Source of the DNA: Bosea sp. Tri-49
Lineage (GTDB): Bacteria; Pseudomonadota; Alphaproteobacteria; Rhizobiales; Beijerinckiaceae
NCBI RefSeq assembly: GCF_003952665.1
Contig: NZ_CP017946.1
Coordinates: 2,046,001 to 2,110,000, forward strand
Direction: 5' to 3'
DNA: 64,000 bases
In this document: positions 34,650-44,333 of the stretch, piece after piece
How positions within the stretch are numbered: position 1 is the first letter of the stretch
Layout: the number at the start of each line of letters is the position of its first letter
Program-made: the position numbers and the translations under genes
Notes under the pieces: model-generated
What the model saw: the letters and a program-made list of their open reading frames with translations, nothing else
Database searches by the model: none
What the model was told of the DNA's origin: nothing

Positions 34650-35087
34650 TCAGGACTCCTGGTTTTCCGCCGCCCAGGTCGCCAGGAAATAGGCCAGCAT
34701 CAGCGCGACATAGGTGCCGATCAAAGCGGGCGACAGCGTCAGCCAGCGCGGGAAGAAGAAGCCGAGCAGGAGCTGGCTGACAGCGGCGAGCAGCCAGAGC
34801 ACGCCGCCCCAGGTCGCGGTCAGCCAGAGGCCGACGCCGGCGACGAGATCGAAGACGGCGAAATAGACGGTGATCGCCTGGAAGGTCAGCGGGCGCGTCT
34901 CGAAGGCTGGGCCGGTGTCCAGTCCGAGGCCGAGGATCATCGCCCAGTGGTAGAGACCTTTGCCGATCCACACCACCGAGAGCAGGCGCAGCAACCAGAC
35001 CAGGAGCAGCCGCCAGCGTATGCCGCGCCTGGCCTCGCCCGCCTGGCGCGGGCCGCGCAGAACCTCGCCGTCGCGCAGCACCGCCAT
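34650..35087 (-). CDS. four-helix membrane protein, DUF6163-like
   Basis: A 145-residue inner-membrane protein with four hydrophobic helices (about 27-52, 68-88, 91-110 and 116-135). It resembles the DUF6163-type rhizobial proteins that often neighbour ldtR; I am moderately sure of that family name. The basic head RGPRQAGEARRGIRW faces the cytoplasm. It starts one base after the stop of the CoA hydrolase gene upstream, so it is cotranscribed with it. Function unknown. Confidence 0.72.
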   Translation of the reverse strand: MAVLRDGEVLRGPRQAGEARRGIRWRLLLVWLLRLLSVVWIGKGLYHWAMILGLGLDTGPAFETRPLTFQAITVYFAVFDLVAGVGLWLTATWGGVLWLLAAVSQLLLGFFFPRWLTLSPALIGTYVALMLAYFLATWAAENQES

Positions 35088-35088
35088 C

Positions 35089-36144
35089 TCAGCTGCTCAC
35101 AACCAGCTCGGTCGCTCCGAGCGGGGCGAAATAGGCCGCCACTGCCGCCGGATCGAGTTCTTCCAGCGTCTGCGGCCGCCAGGACGGAGCCTGATCCTTG
35201 TCGATCACCACAGCGCGGACGCCCTCGTAGAAATCATGGCCGCAGAGAATCCGCGAGACGATGCGGAATTCGAGCTGCATCGTCTCCGCGAAGCCGAGCG
35301 AGGCGCCGCGGCGCATCTGCTCGAAGGCGATGGCGACACTGGTCGGCGACTTCGCTCGGATCGTCGCGAGCGTCTTGGCGGCGAAAGCATCGCCACTTGC
35401 GGCCTTGGCATCGAGCCGGCCGAGGACGTCGGGCAGCGTCGCCGCGCCGAAGCAATGCGCGATCGTCGCGCGCTCAGGCGCCAGCTTGCCCGGTCCGGGG
35501 TCTCCAGCGAAGCGGGCGATCGTGGCGTCGACCGACTCTAAACCGGTCAGCGCCTCGGCAAGCTCGGCCATGCGCACCGAGGGCACCGCATGTGTCGCGA
35601 GCCCGAGTGCCAGCGCATCGGCCTGACCAACACGGTCGCCGGTCAGGGCGAGATAGGTGCCGGCGTGATCCGGCAGGCGCGGCAGGGCATAGGTCGCGCC
35701 AACATCGGGGAAGAAGCCGATGCCGACCTCCGGCATGGCGAAAAGCCAGCGCTCGCCGGCAACGCGATGGTTGCCATGGAGCGAAACGCCGACACCGCCG
35801 CCCATGACGATGCCGTCGACCAGCGCGACATAGGGCTTGGGATAGCTCTGGATGCGGGCGTTGAGGACGTACTCCTCGCGCCAAAAAGCGAGCATCTCGT
35901 CGTATTGGCCGGCCTTGCCGAGGTCATGCAGGCTGCGGATATCGCCACCGGCGCAGAAGGCCTTCTCGCCGGCGCCGGTCACGACGATACGGGTGACGGC
36001 AGGATCGTGCTCCCAGGCGTCGAGCGCCTTCGCCAGTTCGCGCACCATGCCGAGATTGAGCGCATTGAGCGCCTTCGGCCGATTGAGCACGACGAAGCCG
36101 GCGCTGCCGCGGATTTCGCAGATGATGTCCGGCTCATCCGACAT
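35089..36144 (-). CDS. 3-hydroxyisobutyryl-CoA hydrolase
   Basis: A 351-residue crotonase-fold enzyme. It hydrolyses 3-hydroxyisobutyryl-CoA in valine breakdown. GGDIRSLHDLGKAGQ, IVMGGGVGVSLHGNHRV and FAMPEVGIGFFPDVGATYAL are the HIBCH signatures; the FPDVG stretch separates this group from ordinary enoyl-CoA hydratases. The C-terminal half carries ASLGFAETMQLEFRIVSR and DFYEGVRAVVIDKDQAPSW. ATG 36144 is used; the 72 upstream codons belong to the region divergent with hemB and read as low-quality sequence. Confidence 0.9.
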   Translation of the reverse strand: MSDEPDIICEIRGSAGFVVLNRPKALNALNLGMVRELAKALDAWEHDPAVTRIVVTGAGEKAFCAGGDIRSLHDLGKAGQYDEMLAFWREEYVLNARIQSYPKPYVALVDGIVMGGGVGVSLHGNHRVAGERWLFAMPEVGIGFFPDVGATYALPRLPDHAGTYLALTGDRVGQADALALGLATHAVPSVRMAELAEALTGLESVDATIARFAGDPGPGKLAPERATIAHCFGAATLPDVLGRLDAKAASGDAFAAKTLATIRAKSPTSVAIAFEQMRRGASLGFAETMQLEFRIVSRILCGHDFYEGVRAVVIDKDQAPSWRPQTLEELDPAAVAAYFAPLGATELVVSS

Positions 36145-36161
36145 GGTGCTCTTTCGTCTGA

Positions 36162-37418
<1,257 letters not shown>

Positions 37419-37419
37419 G

Positions 37420-38157
37420 CTAACCAGCCAGGCGATAGACGGAGACGTGCGAGCGCGACTCCGCCGTGAACGGCGCTCCGCACCAATCGGCATGCCGGCT
37501 CTCGAGCGCGAAGCCGGCCAGCTGAGCCATCAGGTCGAGCTCCGCCGGCCAGATATAGCGATGCGGTGAGCGGAAGAGCTCGGCCTGCCTGCCCTCGCCG
37601 AATCTGACATGATGCGACACGATCAGCTGGCGCAGCGTGTCGTAGGTGTCGAGGCCGATATAGCCCGCCTCCGAGTGCCAGACGACCGCCTGCTGCCCGG
37701 GCGGCAGCTTGCGCAGTTCCGGCACCCCGAGCTCGACCACAAAACGGCCGCCAGGCGAAAGATGGCGCGCCGCATTGCGGAAGCAGGCCACTTGCTGCGC
37801 CTGCGTGAGCAGGTTCGATATCGTGTTGTAGACGAGGTAGACGAGCGAATAGCTGCCGGGAACGGTGGCGGTCGCCATATCGCCGATTACGACGGGAATC
37901 GTCGCTTCATCCACCTTGGTCCGTAATTCGGTGACCATCGCTGGCGAGAACTCGATGCCGACCACGGGAACCTTCCGTTCGCTCAGCGGTACGGCGACAC
38001 GGCCGGTCCCGATCGCGAATTCAAGCGCTCCGCCGCCCTCGGCGAGTTGCGCCAGCCGCTCTACCGCCGGCTCCAGCACCTCCGGCGAGAACATTCCGGT
38101 GCCGGGCGTGTCATAGGATTTGGCCGCCTCGTTGTCCCAGATCTCATCCTGCTGCAT
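37420..38157 (-). CDS. class I SAM-dependent methyltransferase
   Basis: A 245-residue Rossmann-fold methyltransferase. GGALEFAIGTGRVAVPLSER is motif I (usually LExGxGxGR), VVGIEFSPAMVTELR motif II, and LVYLVYNTISNLLTQ motif IV. HLSPGGRFVVELGVPELRKL follows. The substrate is unknown. Two starts are possible, at 38157 and three codons upstream at 38166; GTGGGA is well spaced only for 38157. It is convergent with hemB and divergent from the permease gene. Confidence 0.8.
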   Translation of the reverse strand: MQQDEIWDNEAAKSYDTPGTGMFSPEVLEPAVERLAQLAEGGGALEFAIGTGRVAVPLSERKVPVVGIEFSPAMVTELRTKVDEATIPVVIGDMATATVPGSYSLVYLVYNTISNLLTQAQQVACFRNAARHLSPGGRFVVELGVPELRKLPPGQQAVVWHSEAGYIGLDTYDTLRQLIVSHHVRFGEGRQAELFRSPHRYIWPAELDLMAQLAGFALESRHADWCGAPFTAESRSHVSVYRLAG

Positions 38158-38315
38158 GCCAGACATCCCACTGCGCGACCGGGCCGGCCAGCATCCGCTG
38201 CGGCCCGGACCGGATGTGCGCCGCCCTGTCGATTTATCAAGGCCGCAATCAGCATATGACGAGCGCCATTGTCGCGAGTTCCAACGCCTCGGTTCTCGCG
38301 CTAGCGTCACTGTCG

Positions 38316-39647
38316 ATGCGCGCCCTGCTCACGTCGATTCTGCTCTGCCTCGCGCTCGCTGCCTGCGGGCGCTTCGACACCGATCAGATTCGCGCCTGCC
38401 GGCTGGCCATCCCGGCCCTGAACCCGTCCGACACCGTCATCACCATCGAAGGCACTGGCACCGGCCCGCGCGCCGACATCTTGCGCATCACCTACCGGGC
38501 GCAGGCGCCAGAGGCTCAGCCGCGGCGGCGCACCATCGACTGCATCTTTGCCGGAGAAGGCACCACGCTACAGCGTGGCGCGCTGGCGGGCCTTGCCTCC
38601 GATGGCGTGCCTATGACCGATGCGAGCTTCCTGCTGCTGCGGCGCTTCTACCTCGAATACAAGACGGAGCCGCCTGTCGATCCGGGTGCCTCGCCAGGCG
38701 CCGACCTCGTCACCCTGTCGCCCGGCCTCGCCTATGGCCTGCAGCAGGGCCTAGCCGCCCTGCCCTCGGCCGCGATCTATGCACTGCTCGCCAGCGCCTA
38801 TGCGCTGATTTACGGGCTCAACGGCCGCATCCTGCTGACTTTCGGCGAGTTCTCGGCGCTGGGTGCGCTCGCCGCCGTGGTCGGCGTGGCACTGACCTTG
38901 TCGCTCGCCGTCTCGACGCCGGTCTCGGGCCTGTTCATCGCCTTTGCCGTCGCGATCGCGGTCAGCGCGCTGCACGGCTTCGCCATGGGCCGCTTCGTGC
39001 TGCGCCATCTCGACAAGAGCAATGGCCAGCAGGTGCTGATCGCGACGATCGGCCTCGCCATCGCGCTCTCGGAATATTTGCGCCTCGCACAAGGTCCCGA
39101 ACTGCGCTGGCTGCCGCCGGTGTTCAACGAGCCGCTGCCGCTGGCGCGGGCCGAGCAATTCATCGTCACCGCGACGCCGGTCTCGCTCGCCATGGCGGGG
39201 CTGGGCTTCTCGGCTGCGACCTGCCTCATCCTTTATCTCGCCCGCTCGGCCTATGGCCGGGCCTGGCGCGCAGTCTCCGACGACGCCCGCACGGCTTCCC
39301 TCTTCGGCATCGATCCTCGCGCGGTGCATGACCGGGCGCTGATCATCGCCTGCGCGATCTGCGGCGCGGCCGGCGTCATCGTCACGGTGATTTATGGCGG
39401 CATGGGCTTTTCAGGCGGCTTCACGCTCGGCCTCAAGGCGCTGGTCGCCGCCGTGCTCGGCGGGATCGGCTCGGTGCCGGGCGCCTGCCTCGGCGGCCTC
39501 GTCATCGCCGCCTTCGAAGTGCTGTGGTCGGCGACGATGCCGCTCGAACAGCGCGACATCGCAGTCTATAGCTTGCTCGCCGTGACGCTGATCCTGCGCC
39601 CCGGCGGCTTCTTCGGTGACGGCGCGCTGACGCCGCGCCAGGTCTGA
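38316..39647 (+). CDS. LivH-like branched-chain amino-acid ABC permease with lipobox N-terminal extension
   Basis: A 443-residue protein of two parts. Residues 1-135 start with a lipoprotein signal (LLTSILLCLALAACGR, Cys17), then a mixed periplasmic-type segment with TIEGTGTGPRADILRITY and RRRTIDCIFAGEGTTL. Residues about 140-443 are a LivH-type permease: YALLASAYALIYGLNGRILL, FGEFSALGALA, RAWRAVSDDARTASLFGID (the ATPase-coupling EAA-like loop) and KALVAAVLGGIGSVPGA. No other subunit lies in the window. The start is unclear; ATG 38316 is chosen because it gives a complete signal peptide, but it has no good ribosome site. Confidence 0.78.
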   Translation: MRALLTSILLCLALAACGRFDTDQIRACRLAIPALNPSDTVITIEGTGTGPRADILRITYRAQAPEAQPRRRTIDCIFAGEGTTLQRGALAGLASDGVPMTDASFLLLRRFYLEYKTEPPVDPGASPGADLVTLSPGLAYGLQQGLAALPSAAIYALLASAYALIYGLNGRILLTFGEFSALGALAAVVGVALTLSLAVSTPVSGLFIAFAVAIAVSALHGFAMGRFVLRHLDKSNGQQVLIATIGLAIALSEYLRLAQGPELRWLPPVFNEPLPLARAEQFIVTATPVSLAMAGLGFSAATCLILYLARSAYGRAWRAVSDDARTASLFGIDPRAVHDRALIIACAICGAAGVIVTVIYGGMGFSGGFTLGLKALVAAVLGGIGSVPGACLGGLVIAAFEVLWSATMPLEQRDIAVYSLLAVTLILRPGGFFGDGALTPRQV

Positions 39648-39665
39648 AAAACGGCGGGGGAACGG

Positions 39666-40910
39666 ATGGGCAGCGGCTTCGCGATCAGCTTCGCCGATAT
39701 CGAGGCGGCTGCGCAGACCATCGAAGGTCATGTGCTGAAGACGCCGCTGATGCAGGCGCCGCGCCTCTCGGCGCTGACCGGCGCCGAGATCTTCGTCAAG
39801 CACGAGAACATGCAGGCGACGGCCTCCTTCAAGGAGCGCGGCGCGGTCAACAAGCTGCGCAGTCTCGACGAGGACGAGAAGCGCCGCGGCGTCATCGCGA
39901 TGTCGGCCGGCAACCACGCCCAGGCGGTCGCCTACCACGCCAAGCGCTTCGGCATCCCTGCGACGATCGTGATGCCGGAGACGACGCCGCTGGTGAAGAT
40001 CGAGAACACCCGCGCCTATGGCGCCGAGATCGTGCTGTTCGGCGAGACCCTCTACGAGTCGGCGCAGAAGGCGCGGGAGATCGCGGCCGAAAAGAGCCTG
40101 GTCTTCGTCCACCCTTACGATGATGCGGCGGTGATGGCCGGCCAGGGTACGGTCGCGCTGGAGATGCTGCGCGAGGCGCCTGATCTCGACATGCTGCTGA
40201 TCCCGCTCGGCGGCGGCGGGCTGATGGCCGGCAACGCCATCGCCGCCAAGGCGCTGAAGCCGTCGATCGAGCTGATCGGCGTCGAGGCCGCCCTCTACCC
40301 GTCCTTCCACAATGCCGTGCATGACACGGCGATGCCGATCGGCGGGGCAACGCTGGCGGAGGGCATCGCGGTCAAGACGGTCGGCACGCAGACCCTGCCG
40401 GTGATCAAGGAGCTGGTCTCCGACATCGTGCTCGTCGGCGAGGACCTGATCGAGCGCGCCGTCAACGCCTATGCGACCTTGCAGCACACGCTGGCGGAGG
40501 GCGCCGGCGCCGCCGGGCTCGCGGCGATGCTGAAGGAGCCGGAGCGCTATCGCGGCCGCAAGGTCGGCCTCGTGCTCTGCGGCGGCAATATCGATGCGCG
40601 CCTGCTCGCCGCGATTATGGTGCGCGAACTCGAGCGCGAGCAACGCATCGCCAGCTTTCGTCTCACCGCCAGCGACCGGCCCGGCCTGCTCGGCAAGGTC
40701 GCGAGCCTGTTCGGCACGCTCGGCGCCAACATCCTCGAGGTCAGCCATGGCCGGCTCTTCCTCGACGTGCCGGCCAAGGGCGTGACGCTCGACGTCACCG
40801 TCGAGACCCGCGACGAAGCGCACACCGCCGCGATCGAGGAGGCGCTGCGCAAGGAAGGCCTCGCACCGCGCCGAATCTATCCGCGCGGCCTTGCGGAACC
40901 GGGTGGCTGA
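39666..40910 (+). CDS. threonine ammonia-lyase with ACT domain
   Basis: A 414-residue fold-type II PLP enzyme. TASFKERGAVNKL carries the PLP lysine (Lys56), MSAGNHAQAVAYHAKRFGIP the substrate loop, and LIPLGGGGLMAGNAIAA the phosphate loop. A C-terminal ACT domain spans about 330-405 (FRLTASDRPGLLGKVASLFG). It deaminates threonine to 2-oxobutanoate. A single ACT domain is shared by catabolic TdcB-like and some biosynthetic enzymes, so I give no symbol. It follows the permease by 18 bases; AACGGCGGGGGAACGG supplies a ribosome site. Alternative: serine or hydroxy-amino-acid deaminase. Confidence 0.9.
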   Translation: MGSGFAISFADIEAAAQTIEGHVLKTPLMQAPRLSALTGAEIFVKHENMQATASFKERGAVNKLRSLDEDEKRRGVIAMSAGNHAQAVAYHAKRFGIPATIVMPETTPLVKIENTRAYGAEIVLFGETLYESAQKAREIAAEKSLVFVHPYDDAAVMAGQGTVALEMLREAPDLDMLLIPLGGGGLMAGNAIAAKALKPSIELIGVEAALYPSFHNAVHDTAMPIGGATLAEGIAVKTVGTQTLPVIKELVSDIVLVGEDLIERAVNAYATLQHTLAEGAGAAGLAAMLKEPERYRGRKVGLVLCGGNIDARLLAAIMVRELEREQRIASFRLTASDRPGLLGKVASLFGTLGANILEVSHGRLFLDVPAKGVTLDVTVETRDEAHTAAIEEALRKEGLAPRRIYPRGLAEPGG

Positions 40911-40966
40911 TCAAACATTATTCGCCAGCGGGCACTGTCCGTCCGCAGGAAATTGGAAAGCCAGAG

Positions 40967-41440
40967 ATGTCGAACCCGTCCTATCGCCAGCCGCCGATCG
41001 TCGCGCTGGAGGACCGGCCGCTGCAGGATACGCGCGGCGTGCTCGGCTCGCGCCTGTTCGCCTGGATCGGCGACGTCGTCGTCCTGTTCATTCTGGGCAG
41101 CATCGTCTGGTTCCTGCTCGCGATACTCGGCATTGTCACCTTCGGCTTGACCTGGCTCCTGATGGGCGGCGCGACCGTCGCAGTCGCGCTCGGCTATGCC
41201 GCCATCACCATCGGCGGGCGCAAGCAGGCGACGCTTGGCATGCGCATGGCGGGGCTTCGGGTCGAGACCGCCTCGGGCGGCCGGCCGGAGGCACTGGCAG
41301 CCGCCGTGCATGCGCTGTTCTTCTATGTCGCGGCCAGCACGGTCGCGCTCTGGTTCGTCGATATCGCCTGCGGGCTGGTGCGCGAGGATCGCCGGCTCGG
41401 CCACGACATCCTGACCGGGCTCGTGGTGGTGCGCGCCTGA
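40967..41440 (+). CDS. RDD family membrane protein
   Basis: A 157-residue protein with the RDD pattern. LGSRLFAWIGDVVVLFILGS holds the Arg and Asp of the first helix, and TLGMRMAGLRV and DRRLGHDILTGLVVVR are the conserved loops. Three to four hydrophobic helices are visible. In many Hyphomicrobiales an RDD gene lies next to the leucyltransferase gene bpt, as it does here with one intervening methyltransferase. Role unclear. AGAG at the expected distance marks the start. Confidence 0.87.
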   Translation: MSNPSYRQPPIVALEDRPLQDTRGVLGSRLFAWIGDVVVLFILGSIVWFLLAILGIVTFGLTWLLMGGATVAVALGYAAITIGGRKQATLGMRMAGLRVETASGGRPEALAAAVHALFFYVAASTVALWFVDIACGLVREDRRLGHDILTGLVVVRA

Positions 41441-41446
41441 GCCTGT

Positions 41447-42277
41447 TCAGAAGCGATAGCGCAGCAGCAGGCCGATCCGCGCCAACGGCGGGATCAGCGA
41501 GAAGAATTGGATCGCCAGCCGCGCCGGCCAGGACATCCGGGCGATCTGCGCCGGGTCATAGCCATCGGGATCATAGGCCGTCAGCTCGGTCTCGAGGGTC
41601 AGGCCCGGGACCTGCCGCTCCAGCTCGGCGGGGTCATCGAGCGCCCAGTGCAATGTCGCGCCGGTCGCCTTGACCGAAGGCTGCAGCGCGATCATGCGCA
41701 GGCCAAGCGGGCTGTAGGCGTCGAAGACGATCTCGCCGGCGCGGCAGTGCCGCACCAGCCGCTCCAGCAGCAGCGGTACCTCTTCTTCCGGCAGGTAAGG
41801 CAGAAGGCCTTCGGCCACGATCATCGTCGGGCGGTCCTGCGGCAGGTCGGCGATCCAGCCCGGCTCCGTTACTGAGCTGCCGATCAGATGATAGCCATCG
41901 CGCGCCGGGTAGAGCTTTTGCCTGAGCGCGATGACGTCTGGATAGTCGACTTCATACCAATCGATGCCGGCGGGCGGATCGATCCGGAAGACACGGCTGT
42001 CGAGGCCGCAGCCGAGATGCAGCACGATCGCGTTGTCATGCCTCCCGAGAAAATCGCGCGTCCAGCCGTCGAGGGTATGGGCGCGCATAGCGAGGCCGAC
42101 CATCAGGTCGCGGTCGACCTTGAGCCTGGCGAAATCATAGTCGATGCGCGCTGCCGCCTGCGCGGCGAAGCGATCCTCGAGCAGGGAATCCGGCAGCAGG
42201 CTCTCGCCAGCCTTGGCCCAGAGCGTGATCAGCAGGGTTTCCTTCTCGCGGGTCAACGCGACCGTTTCGGTCTGCAT
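41447..42277 (-). CDS. LCMT-type SAM-dependent O-methyltransferase
   Basis: A 276-residue protein of the leucine-carboxyl-methyltransferase (Ppm1/Tcm) family. VLHLGCGLDSRVFRIDPPAG is motif I, WYEVDYPDVIALRQKL motif II, and MIVAEGLLPYLPEEEVPLLL motif IV. Bacterial members act on small acids, polyketides or unknown substrates. The ATG at 42277 follows AGGGGG. It is convergent with the RDD gene and divergent from bpt, so it splits an otherwise common pair. No biosynthetic cluster surrounds it. Confidence 0.84.
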   Translation of the reverse strand: MQTETVALTREKETLLITLWAKAGESLLPDSLLEDRFAAQAAARIDYDFARLKVDRDLMVGLAMRAHTLDGWTRDFLGRHDNAIVLHLGCGLDSRVFRIDPPAGIDWYEVDYPDVIALRQKLYPARDGYHLIGSSVTEPGWIADLPQDRPTMIVAEGLLPYLPEEEVPLLLERLVRHCRAGEIVFDAYSPLGLRMIALQPSVKATGATLHWALDDPAELERQVPGLTLETELTAYDPDGYDPAQIARMSWPARLAIQFFSLIPPLARIGLLLRYRF

Positions 42278-42439
42278 CGCATCCCCCTGCTGCCGAGGCC
42301 GCCAAGCGCACTCGGCGAAGACTAGCATCGGCGGAGTAGTCATCCCATATGGCGTGATCGCCGCAGGCATAGACGCTTGTTGCCGCCGCAACGACTGCTA
42401 AACTCAGCCCCAACGTGGCGGTTCCGGAGCCTGCCTGAC

Positions 42440-43186
42440 GTGACACGCCCTTTGCGGGATGCCCCGCAATTCTACCTGACCTCGCCGACGCCCTGCCCCT
42501 ATCTGCCGGGTCGCGAGGAACGCAAGGTGTTCACGCACCTCGTCGGCGCGCGGGCGCGCGACCTCAACGATGTGCTCTCACACGGCGGCTTCCGGCGCTC
42601 TCAGAGCATCGCCTATCGCCCGGCCTGCGAAACCTGCCGGGCCTGCATCTCGGTCAGGATCATCGTCGCCGATTTCCGGCCTTCGCGCAGCTTCCGCAAG
42701 ATCGCCTCGCACAACAGCGACCTGATCGGCGAGGCGTTGCCGCCACAGCCGCGCTCCGAGCACTATTCGTTGTTCCGCGCCTATCTCGACGAGCGCCACC
42801 CCGATGGCGGCATGGCGACGATGTCGGCACTCGACTTCGCCATGATGGTCGAGGACACCCATGTCGAGACCAGCCTGATCGAATACCGCCGGCGCAGCCC
42901 CGACAGCGGCTTCACCGGACGAGGCCAGGGCGACCTCTATGCCTTCGCCCTGACCGATCGGCTGAGCGACGGACTCTCGATGGTCTATTCGGTCTACGAT
43001 CCCGCGCTTGAGGCCCGTTCGCTCGGCACCTTCATGGTGCTCGAGCACGTCGAGCGCGCCCGCAAGCTCGGCCTGCCCTATGTCTATCTCGGTTACTGGG
43101 TCGAGGGCTCGCCGAAGATGGCCTACAAGGCCCGCTTCCTGCCGCAGGAGCGCCTGATGCCGCAGGGCTGGGAGCGCTTCGGCTGA
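42440..43186 (+). CDS. bpt: aspartate/glutamate leucyltransferase (N-end rule)
   Basis: A 248-residue Bpt-type aminoacyl-tRNA-protein transferase. The N-terminal Cys-rich block has [16 protein letters not shown] and [36 protein letters not shown] and [19 protein letters not shown] are the GNAT-like core motifs. Bpt adds Leu from Leu-tRNA to proteins with N-terminal Asp or Glu and so marks them for ClpS/ClpAP. GTG 42440 is the family start, with GGAG ten bases before it; the 21 codons upstream are rejected. Confidence 0.9.
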   Translation: MTRPLRDAPQFYLTSPTPCPYLPGREERKVFTHLVGARARDLNDVLSHGGFRRSQSIAYRPACETCRACISVRIIVADFRPSRSFRKIASHNSDLIGEALPPQPRSEHYSLFRAYLDERHPDGGMATMSALDFAMMVEDTHVETSLIEYRRRSPDSGFTGRGQGDLYAFALTDRLSDGLSMVYSVYDPALEARSLGTFMVLEHVERARKLGLPYVYLGYWVEGSPKMAYKARFLPQERLMPQGWERFG

Positions 43187-43238
43187 CGCCATCTCGCGCA
43201 ATTACGGGGCTTTGGCATGCTGCGCAATCTAAACGCGA

Positions 43239-43260
43239 AAATAGCCATAATCAGCTATTT
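43239..43260. promoter_or_regulatory. inverted repeat AAATAGC-N8-GCTATTT before the sugar-acid operon
   Basis: A perfect 7-base inverted repeat in an AT-rich patch 109-130 bases upstream of the RraA-like gene, with TAAA-TCG-TTTA adjoining it. It may bind a GntR- or LacI-type regulator of the operon or weakly terminate bpt. No regulator gene adjoins it. Confidence 0.35.
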
Positions 43261-43368
43261 AAATCGTTTAATACGCACCCCAGAGCTGCAAAATCCGCAC
43301 TTGCCCGCTGTACTTCGCTCTGCGCAAGGTGCTGACAAGGCCGCTGGAGCGGCCGCACCGGAGGAAAC

Positions 43369-44016
43369 ATGACGGATACGCTGACCGAGCGCCTCGAACG
43401 CTGCTACACCGGCATTATTCACGACACGATGCGTGCCATGGGGCTGAAGGACTTCACCCTGCCGCCGGCGCTGCGCCCGCTGCTGCCCGGCGTGAAGCTC
43501 GCTGGCCCGGCCTTCACCGTCGAGGGCAAGACCGGCGAATTCGATGCGCACGAGACCCTGCTCGGCTGGACCGGCCTGCTCTCCGCCGCCAAGCCCGGCC
43601 ACGTCTGGGTCTGCCAGCCGAACACCGAGGAGGTCGCGCTGATGGGCGAGCTCTCGGCCGAGACACTGAAGAACAAGGGCGTGCGCGGCTGCATCATCGA
43701 CGGCCTGTCGCGCGACACCGAATTCATGGTCGAAATGGGCTTCCAGGCCTATTTCAAGGCCTATACGCCGCGCGACATCGTCGGATTCTGGCTGCCCAAG
43801 GCGGTCGACGAGCCGATCAAGATCGGCGAGGTCTGGATCCGCCCGGGCGACTACATCCTTGCCGACCGCGACGGCGTCGTCCGCATCCCGGTCGAGATCA
43901 TCGAGGAAGTGCTGGAGAAATCCGAGACGGCGATCTCGGCGGAGAACAAGGTGCGCACCGCGATCCTCGCGGGCACCGACCCGCAGCAGGCCTATCTGCA
44001 ATTCGGCAAGTTCTGA
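43369..44016 (+). CDS. RraA-like (HMG/CHA aldolase family) protein
   Basis: A 215-residue RraA-fold protein. RLERCYTGIIHDTMRAMGL opens it; GCIIDGLSRDTEFMVEMGF carries the Arg-Asp pair of the metal-dependent aldolase site; YFKAYTPRDIVGFW and DGVVRIPVEIIEEVLE close it. Family members cleave 4-hydroxy-4-methyl-2-oxoglutarate-type substrates or oxaloacetate. This one has a C-terminal extension past 190 and begins a tight operon with a split dehydratase, so a hydroxy-acid or sugar-acid substrate is likely. GAGGAAAC marks the ATG. Confidence 0.85.
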   Translation: MTDTLTERLERCYTGIIHDTMRAMGLKDFTLPPALRPLLPGVKLAGPAFTVEGKTGEFDAHETLLGWTGLLSAAKPGHVWVCQPNTEEVALMGELSAETLKNKGVRGCIIDGLSRDTEFMVEMGFQAYFKAYTPRDIVGFWLPKAVDEPIKIGEVWIRPGDYILADRDGVVRIPVEIIEEVLEKSETAISAENKVRTAILAGTDPQQAYLQFGKF

Positions 44017-44333
44017 TGTCCCAGCACGATCCCCGCCTGATCCTGCTCGATCCGCGCGACAACGTCTTCGTCGCGCGCACCCGCCTGCCAGCGGGCGAGC
44101 CCATCGAGACCGGCAGCGGTCCGGCGGTGATCGACCGCGACATCGCCCTCGCCCACAAGATCGCCCGGCGCGCCATCGCGCCCGGCGAGAAGATCCTGAA
44201 ATACGGTGCGCCGATCGGCGTGGCGACGGTCGCCATCGCCACCGGCCAGCACGTCCATGTCCAGAACATGAAGAGCGACTACACGCCGACCTATCATCTG
44301 GAAGACGAGCGAAAGGCGGGAGCGGCGCAATGA
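44016..44333 (+). CDS. SAF-domain protein, small subunit of a UxaA/SuyA-like dehydratase
   Basis: A 105-residue SAF domain (ILLDPRDNVFVARTRLPAGE, then KIARRAIAPGEKILKYGAPIG). In UxaA and GarD the domain is the N-terminus; in SuyAB sulfolactate lyase it is a separate SuyA subunit, as here. The ATG overlaps the previous stop by one base (TGATG), and the next gene overlaps by four bases, so all three are coupled. Confidence 0.87.
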   Translation: MSQHDPRLILLDPRDNVFVARTRLPAGEPIETGSGPAVIDRDIALAHKIARRAIAPGEKILKYGAPIGVATVAIATGQHVHVQNMKSDYTPTYHLEDERKAGAAQ

